Assembly: GCA_033026295.1 (NCBI GenBank)
Contig: CM065184.1
Coordinates: 11,101,501-11,165,500 of the forward strand
From: Channa striata
Taxonomy: Eukaryota; Chordata; Actinopteri; Anabantiformes; Channidae
Reading direction: 5' to 3'
DNA: 64,000 nucleotides
Both the position numbers and the translations under genes were made by a program. Positions 37,101 to 51,900 of the stretch are shown piece by piece. Within the stretch, counting starts at the first letter, position 1, and each line of letters starts with the position of its first letter. The notes below the pieces were generated by a model. That model was not told where the DNA came from, made no database searches, and saw only the letters and a list, made by a program, of their open reading frames with translations.

Positions 37101-40100
37101 TCTTCTGTCGGGAGTCAGTAGCAGATGCTCACTCCTTATTGCCATACTTAATGGCTCGTGATGAAATCTGTCATGATGTGTTGGAATTTGCTGTGAATGC
37201 TGGGTATGATTCCTCAGCTCGGATCTGTCCTGACTGCGTGTTTTCCATGGAGACCGGTGGTTTCTCCCACTGTGGATCATGAGACCTTTACTCCAAATAG
37301 AACCCTGCTTTATTAATGCAGTGAAGGTGGTGACAAATGATCAGCCTTACTGACTGTGGCCGCTACTAATTGTTATTGATGAATAAAGCTTCTTCCTAAA
37401 TCTATTGCCATTGACCCATTGACCACCAGGTACCTGGCTCATATGTGACAAGTAATCCATAGATTATTCATTGGTGTGGTTAGGGTAAACGGCTCATTAC
37501 ACTGATGTAAATATAGAAAATTTGGTGCACATATAAGATTCAGAGGATGGTCTCTGAGCTGCCTAGTACGTGCGAGTTGTCACTCTGGTGACTGGAGTGT
37601 CCTCACTGGTAGAGATTACTAGGTTTTTAATTTATGTGAGTGTTTCGGTTTCCATATCACAGCACAGGACAACAAAGGATGCAGACGTTTTGTGGCACAG
37701 AGCTTTTACTGCGTTCACGGTATTTTTAAAAGATTTATGCTTCAGCCGAGCCGGCTTAGTACCAGTGCCTCACAGCTTTTGCTATGAGACTTTGTCAGTC
37801 AGGCACTGGGCACAAGAAGTCAGTTGTAGCTTTTAAATGAATGATGGAAATGAGTAGGAATCTTTTCCATAGTGTGTTGATTGCAGTGAACTAATGGCCC
37901 CAGAGTGGCTCTCGTCAGGTCTGGTGGAACAATGTGAAACAAAGCTGTGTGTTCCAAGCACTTCGGGGAGTGAAATTGTTGAGCATCAGGGAATGTCAGA
38001 ACAGATTAAAAGCCTCTATGCTCTGCTCTTGTCTTCTTTTTTCCGCTGTCTCTCCACTCGCTTCTCTCAGAATACAGTATGTCTCTAACGCGTCATCTTT
38101 ATCTCTTTTGCAGCTTAGTTAGGCTATCTCCTTTCATCTGTCCTCCTTTACTCCATGCCTGCCTCTGGTTTCCCATCTTGCCCCACTCCGCCCTGATAGA
38201 GTGGCTCACTCACACAGAGCTCATAGTTAATTAGGCTTGGCCTTGTCACACATTGAGGGCTGAAGCCAGAGCTGTAGCTAAACCCAGTGGGGAGGCAAGG
38301 ACGGAGATGGAGATCTAGAACAGTTGGCGTCAATCTATTGCCTGCTGCTGACAAAGCCAACTACCATTCCCCTGCTCTCTTAAACCCTGTGGGTTTGGGT
38401 GTGCAGTTATCACATTAAATGAGTATTCGCTGTGGTTTGCTGGGTTTTTCTAGGCACGTTCCAAAAAAATTTATATTTAACGTGCACAAGGCTTCCAGGA
38501 TTGGGATTTCAGGGTTCTACAATCATCATTAGAGTATTTCCTGATTGGTCATATAGAATAGAACAAGCCTTCATTAGCGCCTATTTAAATAATGTATATT
38601 TTTTAGGCAATTTATCAAGTCAAAATGTGTAGTGCTGTGTATGTGAATGGGGAATTGTCTGCACTTGTATAGCGATTTTTCTGGTGCGGTGGGATTTGAA
38701 CCTGCAGCATCTTGCACCCCAACCCATGCTCTACCAATGAGTCACCAGGCACCCATTCTCCTAAGAACACATCTCAGAAGAACATTATTCACTGTGATGG
38801 GTTTCTCCTTTCCTTTCCTTTTCTTTTTTGGGCGTCAGGTAGCAGTAAAACATTTAGATGTGTTGGTAAAACTCTGCTCAAAACCATCTCCCCGTTTTGG
38901 AAAGTCTGTGTGTTAAGTGAAACAAATGAGAGAAATGAGCCGTTGGTGTGTAGCAGAATAGAGGATGTCTTCTGCTGTGAGCACAAGCCTAAGCTGTCTT
39001 TAAAGTAATTCGGTCGGTGCTGTCTGGCATGTTTACGTTGCCCTTTGGAGCAGGGACTCTGCAGTGCATCTGCATAGTCTCTCCTATGGATTGTTGTAGC
39101 CCGTGTAAAATATCCACCAGCTTAACGGTGCGCGCAGCTATTCAGATAGACAATCATTTTCTGTCTGTCTCTCTGTCCCTCCCTCTCAATGTACTTGACA
39201 TAAAAAGAGAAAATCCCATTTCAGCTGTGACATTCTGCCTGTGTAGCAGAAACATACAGCGACTATACATCAAAGCAAGCAAAGTGCACAGTGAGGGAAA
39301 GGAGGTTTAATGACGACGACGTTCTGGAGTGGTGATATAAAGCTGCTAAGGAGAAGTGTTGAAGATATTATAGAAATTATACACCCTGCACCAAAATTGT
39401 CATACAGCTGTGCAGGACATGTGAAGGTGACTGTAGAATAATAATTCCTTTCCACATTGGACAGGCAATTAATTCAGGCTAGTGTCTAACTGGTTATTGT
39501 TTTGGTGCTTTTTGTCTGAGTGTGTCTCTTCTCTTGGCAGGTTCCACATACAGTGTTCTGTCCACCATGCCCTCCGACTCGGAAAGCAGCAGCTCTCTCA
39601 GTAGTGTTGGTATGTATATTAACACAAGCTGCCTGTTACGTTATGTGTGTCACCCCAATTTCCTTTCTTCCAAGAGTGAGTATGGCTACCTAACCTAATT
39701 CTTTCAAGTGTTCTGGGTTATATCGGCATTCAGGAAGTCAGTGTTTTATTTTTCCTTTGCTTGAAACACATTGATGCAATAAAAAAACCTTCCCAATGTC
39801 TTCGTCTGTCCTTAGGGAAGTTTGCCATGCTTGTCTTTCCCTAGTTTGACAAAGGTCCAAATGACTCAGCTGTGTTACATAAACCTTGAAAAGAGCCAAA
39901 TATTGAGCCAAAGATGAACATAATCCTCAAATTTCCTGCCACAAGCATTCTTTTTTAGAAGATAACAACCCTGAAAATGACTCCTTATTGATATGTAATT
40001 TTTGTCTGAGTTGTTCTACTTCGGAGCTTGTAACACACAGTAACGGAGACAAGTCTCCTTACTTGTCCTCTCCTTGCATGTCCTCTGCAATCAGATGGAT

Positions 40101-42903
40101 TTTAATCTCCTTCAAGAGCAGTATAATTTAACAACCTTATTTTATGAACCAAAAAAAGCAAAGTAAAGACCAAATTAAAAAAAAAAAAGTATAGTTTTTT
40201 AGAAAAATGGCCTCAATTAATGAAGTATTTATGTGTGAATTTATCATTACATCTCCAAGAGTTGGGATACTTTCACATTCTATCCACATGTGCTGAAATG
40301 TAATCGGAATCTGTGGTGACCTTGGTTTAAACCACACAAAACATAGCTAAAATACAGCATATCATCTCCAGCATATCATCTCCTGAAAGTTTGATGTCTG
40401 GCTTTTGGTGACGTGACATTTTATTTTGTAATGCTAAAGTGGATTGGTTTTATGCTTGTGTCCCTTTGAATAGGTTATAATGTTAGTAAAGTTTGCAGGA
40501 TTAATTTAACATAATCATTTCTGAATGATGATGGGGATTTTGAATGAAACTTTTGTATGTTAATCAGTGGTCCTAGTCTCCAGTAATGTGCTTAATATTG
40601 CAGGTTCGCCTGTTAATGGCGAAGCGTCCTCCCCACCCCCAGCCATCAATGACAACCGGCCAACCGGTGACAACCTGGACACTATCTTGTTCCAGCTCCG
40701 CCAGGTGACCAGGGAGAGGGATGAGCTCCGAAAGCGTCTGGCGTTGGCATCGCCTGGGACCACCTTTGACGACTGCAGGTGAAAATCTTGGCCCGCCTGC
40801 CAGTGTGCTGTTTTTGTTGTTATTACTATACTAACACTTATATTTTGCTGATGTCACTGAAACTACATGCTGTCAGTGTGAATGTTTTTTCTTCTTCCTT
40901 CTTTGCCTAAACACATTAGACACATTAGTCTGTTGCCTCAGACTTTAGATTTATTGCTCTCAAAGCAGCAGGGTTTATGACTGGTGATATTTACTCTCTC
41001 TAGGTTGTTAAAGTCACTATGATGTCAGCGTCCTCAGTTATGGCTGCCATGTTTTCATCCACTGCTGTTTGGAATAATATTGACTCTACCTTGCACAGAC
41101 AGGGCACTGACACTGGCTACTTAAGTTTCATATGCTTTACTTTCCACATTTTTCTTGTGCAAAATATGATATAAAGAGGCCTTGCATATTTCCAAATGTT
41201 ATTTACAATAAGTCAGACATTTCTTACCTATCAAATGAAATCATACAAGCGGAAGGTCAGCTTTTATATCTGAGCTATGTTCTGCCCCATCAGTGTACAA
41301 GGCTGCTGGATGGAGGGTTGATTCCTTGCTACTTTTTTTTTTTCATCTTAAGGCCAAATTCCAAAGCCAGCCATGACTATGAGCGTCTGAAAAGTCAATG
41401 CATGAGGGCCATGGCAGATCTGCAGTCTCTCCAGAACCAGCACACCAAAACACTCAAGAGGTGCGAGGAGGCTGTAAAAGAGGCTGACTTCTACCAGTAA
41501 GTACTGCTCCCGCTACATGTGATGGTACCTGTTATTTTGTCCTAGTGGCTAATGAAGGACCCACAAAAGCCGTTGAGATTTCAGGATTTACCTGTACTGT
41601 GTATTGTGAGTGCAGTGCTGCACGTTGCTGTGCACAGGTCTCGTTGTTGAAATGCTGCGAATGTTGTAAGTGTAACATGCTAGTCACCCACCACCTGCTG
41701 CTTTTTAGCGATGAAATAATTCCGCTTTATTGCTTTGTTTTACTGGAATTGTAACAAATACTGGCATGCTGATGCAATTAACCTAATTGAAAGAATGTCC
41801 CTCGGAGCTACAGCTGGCTTTCACAGTTAAAAGGGAATTTGCAATACAAAAAAAAATGCATGGTGGTATTAAAAGCTTGGAAAATAAAAGCATTTATGAG
41901 ATTGAATATTTCAACCTAACAACTCCTAAGCTTAGGCAAAATGCCTGGAGCTGATCATCCTCTGTGTTACCTGTTGTAGTGTGTATTGTAGTGTAGCATA
42001 TTAGAATATTAAAACATAAATTATTTTGTGTTATTGACTAGATGGACAATTTATACAAAACATATGGTAAGTCATTTGACCCTATTTAATTTACTTTCAT
42101 CAAAGCTTTCTTTCTGTTAGTTATTGTGCATGGACAATAATGAGTACCTGTCAATATGTTGACTTGTTCTCCATATCTGTGTTTCCTCTTTATAGCATGC
42201 TGCACAGCCGTGTCCTAGGCGAGCAGACACAGCTGAAGGAGGAGATGGAGACACTCAGGAGAGACAACACCCAACTAGTCCGAGAACACAACCACCTAAA
42301 ACAGAACTGTGAGGAGCTGAAACGACTGCACAGTCAAGACCAGAAAGAGTTGGCAGACCTCCGGCTGCAGCAACAGCAGGTACAATCTATTTGCAAATAC
42401 ACATGCATGTGTTTCCTGTAGCTACCCAGATGTTACAGAGGCAGGAAAGGGCCTGATCTGAAAACAAGCTTTTAAAAAGAGAGACATTTTAGTTCTATAA
42501 ACTGGTCCCTTGGGGGGTTCCATTTCCATATGTTTTTCTTTTATTTACAAGGTATTTAGGGAACCATTTTAAAATGTCATCCTCAATGAAATGTTTAAAT
42601 TAAATTAACAAAATGTGATCGAAATATATTTAAGGTTTTAAGGGTAAATTATATTGAAAATAACAGAAACAATCCATTTGTTCTTGTGATTTTCATTGGA
42701 TAAAAATGTAAATGTAAAGCTTTATTCTAAAGGAGATTACCATGTTTGATATGTTAGTCATGATCTGAGTCTGTCAATGATGTATTTATAGTTATTGAAG
42801 GTTTTTTTTAATTAATTGAAATTCATAATGAGTCTGTATATCATTTTAATCAGAAAGGAATGATTTAAATGTATAAGAATATTTTAGAGTGGAACAAAGT
42901 AGT

Positions 42904-42936
<33 letters not shown>

Positions 42937-45900
42937 GAGTGTGACTTGTTTTATTTTTGAAAGATCTATGATGAAATTTGCATTAGTCTGCACCTCACAG
43001 GATCATAAGACAAAGTACTAGAGATTATGGAAAAACAGACAGCTTTTTATTAAAAAAGGTTCCTTCTTTTCTTTGTGCGTCACACACACTTTTAATTGTC
43101 CTTGAGTATTTTCACCTTTTTAAATTTCGAAATCACTCTTTGTGACATCACACAGTGTTGCTTCTTGTACTGAGTACTTTGTCCTGAACAGCACCAGGAT
43201 GCTGTGACTTGTATTTGGCTATCATGCAGTACTGTCTCACACAGCACCCATGGGAACAATGCAGTTAAGAGCACAGGGCAACCAAGCAGAGGGAAATGCA
43301 CACAGAGCATTTCTGAAAAGGGCAGGAACACAAGAGAAGGGCTTTGGCTTGGGCAAAGGGCACAGTGACCCATGTAGCTACAAGATCAGAGTATATGCAG
43401 TGTGTGCTCTGTAGATGAGGTCAATGCAGCCCTCAGGTCACAGCAGTTCTCACAGGAGTCAAACAAGACCTCATCAGCAAGACCTGCAGTAATGAGACAC
43501 TCTGTCTCTCACAGAATTAGTAATATAGTCTGAAGGACACACACTCACGTTAAACTGGCGTTTGGTTTTAGGTTTATTTGTGTGCTTAAGTGCTATTAAA
43601 GAAATGCATTGCACTTGTTAAAGCCGTTGTTAAAGCTGGCACTGGATTTGCTTGCACCATTAAAAATAGAGCCATGCCTACCCATTGATGCCATCTGCTG
43701 CTAAAGTGAGGCACAGCAAATAAAGACTTTCCAGTTTTATCTGATGCCAACACTTAATTGAACTCTCACAAAATGTGCAATGCCGTATTGTGTGACATTT
43801 GTCTTCCTTGTCAGGTAATGAGAGAGAAAGGCTCATCAGAAGTGTTGAACAAACTGTACGACACAGCCATGGACAAGCTTGAAGGTGTGAAGAAGGAGTA
43901 TGACGCCCTGAGCAAACGCTACAGTGAAAAGGTGGCAAACCACAACACCGACCTCAGTCGCCTCGAGCAGGTTGAGGAGGAGAATCGCCGACTGCAGAAG
44001 CAGATGGATGCGCTGCTCAAACAGCGCGACTCAGCCATGCAGTATCAGCAACAGTACTCCACCTCGATCAGGAGGTGAAAGCATCATCACCTGCCCATAA
44101 ATACAGACATCAGGACGCATGGAATAAACACATATATGTATCATTCAAATTCTTACCATCTTTCTCTATTCTCTCAGGTTTGATTCAGTGCAGCAGGAGC
44201 TAAACAAGTCATCAGCCCAAAACAAGGAGCTCCAGAGAGAGATGGAGCGTCTGCAGTCGGAGGTGACGCGCTACAAGAACTTGCAGCTTAAGGCAGCCAA
44301 AGACTGCGAGAAGTACAAGGAGGAGAGGGACTCTGTGTTCAACGAATATCGTCTCATCATGAGTGAGAGGGACCAGGTGATCAAAGAGCTGGACAAGTTG
44401 CAGACGGAGTTGGAGTCTGCCGAGGCCCGGCTGAAAAACACTTCTTCAGAGAGAGTGGTGGCCAGCGAGGAATTGGAGGCACTCAGACAGGTATCAGGCT
44501 TCAAAATGTATTAAATCTACATATTTTTATTTTATAGATTAGTTATAACTTCAGTAATGCGCTCTTAATACGATATCATTAGATAACACAGATCTACCAC
44601 ACACATGCATTTTTTTGGGACAACATCAAGCAGAACTCTACTGGCGGCAGCAGCAGTTCTCCAGTGTTAAGATGGTAGTGTAACGGGTGTTGACTTTATT
44701 AGTCAATGAGGCGGAGAACAAAATAAAACCAAAGAAAGGTAGTCATGTTACCTCAGCAATTTGAAAATGTCGGATATCCCAGCTCCTCCCTCTTCCCATT
44801 GCGTTTGTGTGTGGGCTTCACATTACAAGAAAGTAACACAATGTCTCCATAGAAGCTGTAGCATTAGACACCTGTTAGCAACCTTTTACTGTGTGGCTGT
44901 GCAGTGTTGCATTCAGGTCCCATGTGTTTTGGAAACTTTAGAAGCCCCAATAGGCAATTAATATGGGGATACACACCTTTTGGTTGTTGTTATGCAGCTG
45001 CTTCTGCCATTGTTCTTCATATGATTTTTATGTACTTTTATTCAAGATGCATTAACAAGCTGTTGAAATGTTTTTATTCTGTTTTTGTTTTTTTTTTCCT
45101 GCAACAGGAGTTGAACTCGTCACTGGTGGACCGTGACAGGGCAATCTGCGAGAGGAATGAGCTGCTGGAGAAGTATTGCCATGAGGTGAAGGATAAGGCT
45201 GAGGCCCAGAAGGAGCTGAGCCAGGCCTGCAAGGACATTGAGACGGTCCGGGAGGAGAGGGACGTGGCCCGCAAGGAGAGGACAGAGGCCATCATTCAAA
45301 GGGATCAGCTGCTTCGAGAGTACTATCAGGCTAGACAGGTAACAATTGCCGCTCACTATAGATTTGACAGTATAAAGTTAAATGTTAGACACATGATGAA
45401 GGGCTTTTTGGAGCTGTCAGTTGGTGAATTACAGTGCCATCGGACTAAACACGAATAATCCTGTTCATGTATGTTGAACGTTCTTAGAAACAAGACTCAG
45501 CCACCCTGGACATGGAACGGGCCAATAAGGAGATTGAAATGTTGAGGAAACAGTATGAGGCCATGTCCCAGGAGCTGAAGGAGGCAACACAGGAGGCTGA
45601 GGTGGCCAAGTGTCGACGGGACTGGGCCTTTCAAGAGAGAGACAAAATTGTGGCAGAGAGGGAGAGCATAAGGTCAGTCTTGGCATTGGACGATGGCAGA
45701 CTTCTTACAGAGCTCTGAGACATCTTAGTCTGGCTAATAACTGCTTCCCCTAGTGTAATGGACCCTGTATTCTCGCATACTTTATCTCCCCACTTCCTTC
45801 CTCAGAACTCTGTGTGATAACCTGCGGCGAGAAAGGGACCGAGCAGTCAGCGACCTGGCCGATGCCCTGCGTAATCTGGACGATATGAGGAAACAGAAGA

Positions 45901-48900
45901 ACGATGCACTGCGTGAGCTCAAAGAACTCAAGTGAGTCTCCGCCAAGGTTGTGAACCTTCAGCCACGATGAAGATAATAGGAAAGACTGAGAAAATCCCC
46001 CCTGCATTTGACTGAGCATTGAACACCCTCAGCCAGCTTTGTGTGCCTTACTGTCTTTTTCTCTGTAAGCTTTCGCACTCAGTGTGTGGCAGTGTGTGAT
46101 ATTCTGCCTTTGGGGACAACACTGAGCTCAGTTGTTTGTCTGCTGCCATTTCCACTTGCCCAGATTAAAAGCGTAATCCCAGAAAGCATCACTGTTTGGG
46201 GCATACACAGAGACACTTAGTTTTCGCTGTCTCTTCCTCCCTGAATCTGAATATGCTGCATCCAAAAGTGCCCTCTGCTGGCTGAAGTGTGTATGACAAT
46301 GCCCTGCTTAAAGTATAAAATATGTTTTGACTTTGAGATATTCTTCCTCTGTTCTCTGTAAAAGAACAGTGTAAGATTGAGGTTTTAATGCCAAAGCTAC
46401 CCTGAAGACATTCCTCAGTAGGACACCGTATATCTTACTGACAGGAGGCATTGTGTGCATTCTGCTTTCTAAATATTTCACACAAAAAAGAAAGGGTCTG
46501 CCAAGTGTAAGAAAGAACATAAGGAAGGTTTTGAAAAGACATAAAGGTATGAGCGTAGTTCAGGTCAGACCCTGAATAGTTGATAAAATTCAGCAATTTA
46601 TGATGTGAGCCCAGTAATTGTGTTTGTGGGGTTCTTTTTTTCCGGTTTTGCCCATTCTGCCTCAAGGGACTGGCCTTTGACTCTGTGTGTGTTGTCTTTC
46701 TTTGTTAAGGGAGAAGATGGAGAGCCAGCTGGAGAAGGAGGCCCGGTTCTGTCAGCTAATGGCCCACAGCTCTCACGACTCAGCCATCGACACAGACTCC
46801 CTGGAGTGGGAGACAGAGGTGGTGGAGTTTGAGAAAGACAGGGTAAGAGCAGTGCTCAGCTCGTATTACTCAGAGTGATTTGGTGACATGCCAAAGTCCA
46901 GTGAAAATCCCAAAACTGAGATAAATCAAAATGAATTATTTAATTATTATTTATATTATTGCCTTCACAGGATGACATGGATTTGAAGGCACTTGGATTT
47001 GATATTGCTGAGGGGGTAAATGATCCATATTTACCTGGAGATTGTGGAATATTTGTTACAAGGGTGGACAAAGGAAGTATCGCAGATGGAAGGTTAAGGT
47101 ATGAGCCACACATAAGAAGCTATTCAATTTTTTTTTTCTGTTCGGTTTATTAAATACATCCATCCTTCTTGTGTTCCCAGAGTGAACGATTGGTTGTTGA
47201 AGATTAATGACATTGACCTGACCAATAAAGACAGAAAGCAGGTGGTGAAAGCTGTCCTTAATGGTGGAGGATTGATCAACATGGTGGTACGAAGAAGGAA
47301 GTCTCTGGGAGGGAGGCTTGTCACTCCCGTTCACATCAACCTCGTTGGACACAAAGGTTTATTACTCTCCTAACTAACATGGCTTATTTCGAAATACATT
47401 CATGTTTTTTCAGGACTGTTTACTGTTAATGCTTTAGTATTACTTTTGGGTTTCTTCTTAATCTGACCATTTTCCTTTCTGTGTCTCAGACTGTGGAATT
47501 GGCCTGGAGAGCGGGGTGTTCGTTGCTGCTATAGTCCAGGGCAGTCCGGCAGCTAGAGAGGGTTCTCTCACAGTTGGAGACAGACTGATTGCTGTGAGTC
47601 ATTGTCAGCTTCTATAAAATCCTCTTTTTTTTTTTCTTTTTTAATACTTTTTTGCTCCACAGCTGCCACATTATAGCTCTCACAGGTTCCTTTGGTTGAA
47701 TAATCCAGGTGGGATCAGGTTAAGTATATAAATTAGAGGAAAAAGAGTCTGGTCTTTTGATTAAATCCTCAGAGTCTTCCAGCTGTAAAGGGCTTGGTGG
47801 AGTGATCTACGCACATGCACACTCTTGTTTTTCTTAAGGAAATACAAGAGAAAAGGCAAGTGTCAGAAACTGAACTATTCATATCTAACTCTATTTCTGA
47901 AAATGACCTTTTGCTAATCTGACAGTAGCAGCAGAGAATTTTCCTCCTATGTTAGTTTAAACCTAAGCACCTATGCATTAAAATGACTAAAAATCCCTGA
48001 GCCCTTTGATATCTCTACTCACTATTTAGCAGCGTAGCAGTCTTCTCTAAGTAACCGGGGAACTGATATCCCAGATGATAGCTCAGCTGTAACTACAATT
48101 AGCAATGGTAAGTATAGATGATGTTTTAAAAGATGGTAATGGTGGAAGAGCATCATATTTAATCATGCCCTTGTGGATGTTAATCACATTAGTGTATCAG
48201 GTTTTATATAACTTAGTAAATGCTTAATTGCATTTGCAATAAAATGAGTCCAAGGTGCTGAATCTGTAATGAAATATGCATGGGGTGCAATTGAATGTCA
48301 GTTGCTAAACACCAGCGCTTGCAGGATGACTGTTTCTTTTCCCTCCTTGATTAAAAAATATCAAAGTTATTCTAGGCTAAAGCAGAATTCCCACTTTGCC
48401 ATTAATGTCTTTGGACATTTTTTTAAACTTTTAAAGTTGGGCCTATTGTGATGGAAATGTGTGGGAAGCTATTTGAGGGTTCTTCAGGCTGACGTGTGCT
48501 GGCCTAGATTTCTTGTGGTGTCCCCCCTGCAGCACAGTGAGACACATCTTAAGCCCCAGGCACTGCCACCTTCAGGAGAAATGCCACCTGTATGTGTTTG
48601 GGCTGTAGGTGTGTGTGTGTCTGTTGTGAAAATGCTACCATCCAAGACATCGACACACACCTGAGTGAAATATTAAAAACACTAATGGGCACTGCTTTCG
48701 TTTTGAAGAACCTGTCCTCATTTCCTGTGTCTTTTTTCTACTCCCCAGATAAATGGCATTGCTCTGGATAACAAATCTGTGACAGAATGTGAGGCCCTGT
48801 TGAGGAGCTGCAGGGACTCACTTAGCCTCTCTCTCATGAAGGTGGGCTTCTCACTTTGCACTTTCTGAGTTCCTTTTCTACTTCACCTACACTGGAAGTC

Positions 48901-51900
48901 TTCAAGAGTTTACTTTTTAGTTTTTACGACCTATATAGCAACTTTACAATTTGACCTGTTTAGTTTGGAAAATGTAATTCTCTGATGCATTACCATTTAT
49001 GTTAGCTAAATCTGTCCTCCCCACAGTTCTTCCCTCACAGTACATCAGGACAGAACATATTTGAGAGCTTGCGGGACTCATCGGAGAAGTCCAACGGACG
49101 CATTCACCTGACAGAGATTCACTCCCGGAACAGCCGCAACCTCAAACACAATAGCTCAACGCAGACCGACATTTTCTGTCCTGATGTTGGAAACACCAGT
49201 GCAAGTAGCATCTCTGGGGAGAGGAGGAAAGTCAGAGGTGAGCCTGATGAGGTGTACGGAGACATCAGCAAGCCATTTCCCCCAGGTCCCCTCCATGCCA
49301 CTAGCCTTCGTCCGGCCTCTGACTTGGGCACCGGCCGCTATGGGCCCAGTGCTTTCCAAGAGTGTTGTCCCTACACAAAGGCACCTTCCTCGTTGCCTTT
49401 TGAGCCTGTCTCTCCCTCAGACTGCATTACAATGGAGACAACCCTGGAGAAGAAGCACAGTGGGGGCACGTGGCCCAAGATGATGGTGGGAGGTATGTCG
49501 GTGGCACCAGACAACACCAGTCCAATTACAGCAGCAGCCCAGCTCTCTATCTTCAAATCACCCAAGCAGAGGAAGTCCATCTTCGATCCAGACACTTTCA
49601 AACGCCCTGAAACTCCTTCGTCTAAGATGGAGTACATGGCAGCCAGTCAGATTGCAGCCGTAGCCGCTGCAGCTTCTTCCCATTCCCCACAGCCTTCCAA
49701 GACAGAGTCCCTCTCCTCCTCATCCACCCCTACCCCGACCCCTCCAACCCCACCCACGCGCAGTGACTCCTTTAAGTTCAAACACAAACATCAAAGCAGC
49801 TCTGCCTCTGACTGCACAATCACCTCGGATGGTAAGGGGGAGGCTGTCATCTCCATGGCAGCAGCAGAGAGCAGGGACAGGAGCGAACGAGAAAGAGACA
49901 GGAATGGTAATCACTACTTCCTCGATGGCAAGGTGCTGACCTCAAGGAAGTCATGTGACGAGGACATCGGCAGAACCAGAGGGGAAGAACCAGAGGTAAA
50001 GAGACCACGTCCTAAATCTGCCCCCGCCCTCCGACGCAGGATGACACCCCAGACTATCACTCTTCCCACCTTCCAAGTGAGTCTTTATAGAATCTCAAAA
50101 GTGGAAATCTTGATGCATAATGCAGAGATCTGTTTAAAAACTGTAAAATGGCACCAACATTTAAAACATTTCAAGTCTGTCAAGCAACAGTTGTGTAATA
50201 GAAGTTACAGCTCAGTCAGAAATGTTCCTCTGGGACTTTGCCTCTTCAATTACTTAGCAGCTCTAACTGACTGATGCTTCTGCACCGGGACAGCCAGCCA
50301 GCCCATGAGCTGAGTCGGTGCCTGGGGCTCAGACAACCATGTCTGGGTATCTTTTCAGACCCTGAAGCACACAGGAGGCCACAGTGGGGATAAATGTTCA
50401 TTTTACTGTTGTGGGAGCTTCATGCCACCATTTTTCTTTTATGATACTTGTCTCCAGCACAGAGTAGAGAAATGTTCCCAAGATATAATGTTGTTTTCCA
50501 ACGCTGCAGGGGAAAAAAGTAAATGTTAATTTTCTGTCATTCGTCACAGAGCTACTCTAACGATGAGCATTCGCCAGAGCCCAGAGACATGCTGCGTTCC
50601 TCCCCCAGTCGCTCCCATAGGCACAGCGTCGGCTTTGTCCCCACAGTCTACAATGGCACCTTACCTGCTAGTCAGTTTCTCTAATGCTTACATGCATACC
50701 ATAATCTCAGATTTTTCTCGTCTCCAAGATAGTAATATGTCTGTGCTCTGTCAGACTCAGCCCACCGAGGACTGTCTCCTTGCCCTGCTGTGACCGCTGT
50801 GATGAGGAATCCAGTGTACACTGTGCGCAGTCACCGTGTTCACACCAGCAACTGTCCATCTGTCGCCTCTCAGATATGTCACCAGCACACCCACACCAGG
50901 TTAACTCCTTTTCACTTTCACTCCCTTTGCCACAAGTGTGTTACATCGTTGGTTTGTTAATAGTTTGTTAAATTTTTCTGATGGAGCCTATTATGACGAG
51001 TAATATATTTAAATTGGACTGTTCTCCAAAGGCAAAATCACGTAATTAAATTTGGGTTTAGATGGAAAATAATTTCTTGCTTTGCTTTAATATGTTGCTG
51101 TCGTGATTTGGCTCAGCCCGTCAGTTTAATTAACTCTGAACTGTGAAATATTTTGCACATTTAAATAATTTCATAACAATTGCACGCATAATTATGTCTG
51201 CATTTCCCATAATTTTTTGGGGCTCTTTGCAGCCCACAGCACCAGGGTCGTCTGAGCCTGGACCTGAGCCAGCAGAAGCGTGCGACTGACTACTCTGAAT
51301 CCTCATCGTCACGCAGCAGCAGAGCCTCACACGGTACAAACTCACTGCCCTCCAGTGCACGGCTCGGTCAGTCTGACACGCACGCACATACTCATAAAGG
51401 TCACAAACTCCCTTTCTATTTTCGCGTATTATGTCACAGCTTTCATTCCTGTATCATCTCATCACTCTGCCAGGTTCTGCCAATAATGTCCAGTACCGCA
51501 CAGAGAGGATCAAAATCCCTTCCACCCCTCGCTACCCCCGCTCCATGCTGGGGTCAGACAGAGGTACTGTGCTCAGTTCTAACAACACACTTCACACCCA
51601 AGTAAATATGTTTATTTCTGATTTGTAAGCTCAATGTCTTATAAAATGTGAAATTTGATCCTTAGAATATATGGTTGTAATTATTAGTATAAGCCTCACA
51701 GCATGTTTGGACCTTAAGTGTCTCTAGCTTTCAGTCGGCACCACATTCTGATGGTTTTGTTTCCTACGCACAAGGTGTTATTATGTCTTGAGTGGTCAGA
51801 GAGTGTTCAGAAAGACAGATGATGTGTTCAGGTGTTAATAATATCTAGGTAATTTATGGTGTGATTACCTAAACCACCCATTTGGACAGCAATAAACAGA

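Larger units (their letters stand above)
30986..39540 (+). other. dlg5: dlg5 intron 1 (8.6 kb)
   Basis: The intron begins GTAAGA and ends TTGGCAG. It contains GT (31098-31126) and GA (33699-33718) microsatellites, C/T-rich stretches near 33500-33640 and a truncated tRNA-promoter-like repeat at 38661-38752. Large first introns often hold enhancers, but no specific element stands out. Frames such as 36935-37282 are open by chance as far as I can tell. Confidence 0.85.

Noticed and set aside
38661..38752. Possible tRNA gene suggested by the B-box-like motif
   Set aside because: There is no cloverleaf and no A-box at the right spacing. It fits a tRNA-derived repeat fragment.
42904..42935. GATA repeat as a cluster of transcription-factor sites
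   Set aside because: It is a perfect tetranucleotide microsatellite, so motif density has no added meaning.
49119..49914. Alternative-frame ORFs in dlg5 exon 16
   Set aside because: They overlap the 1050-nt exon whose plus-frame product matches DLG5 motifs (STQTDIF, KRPRPKSAP).
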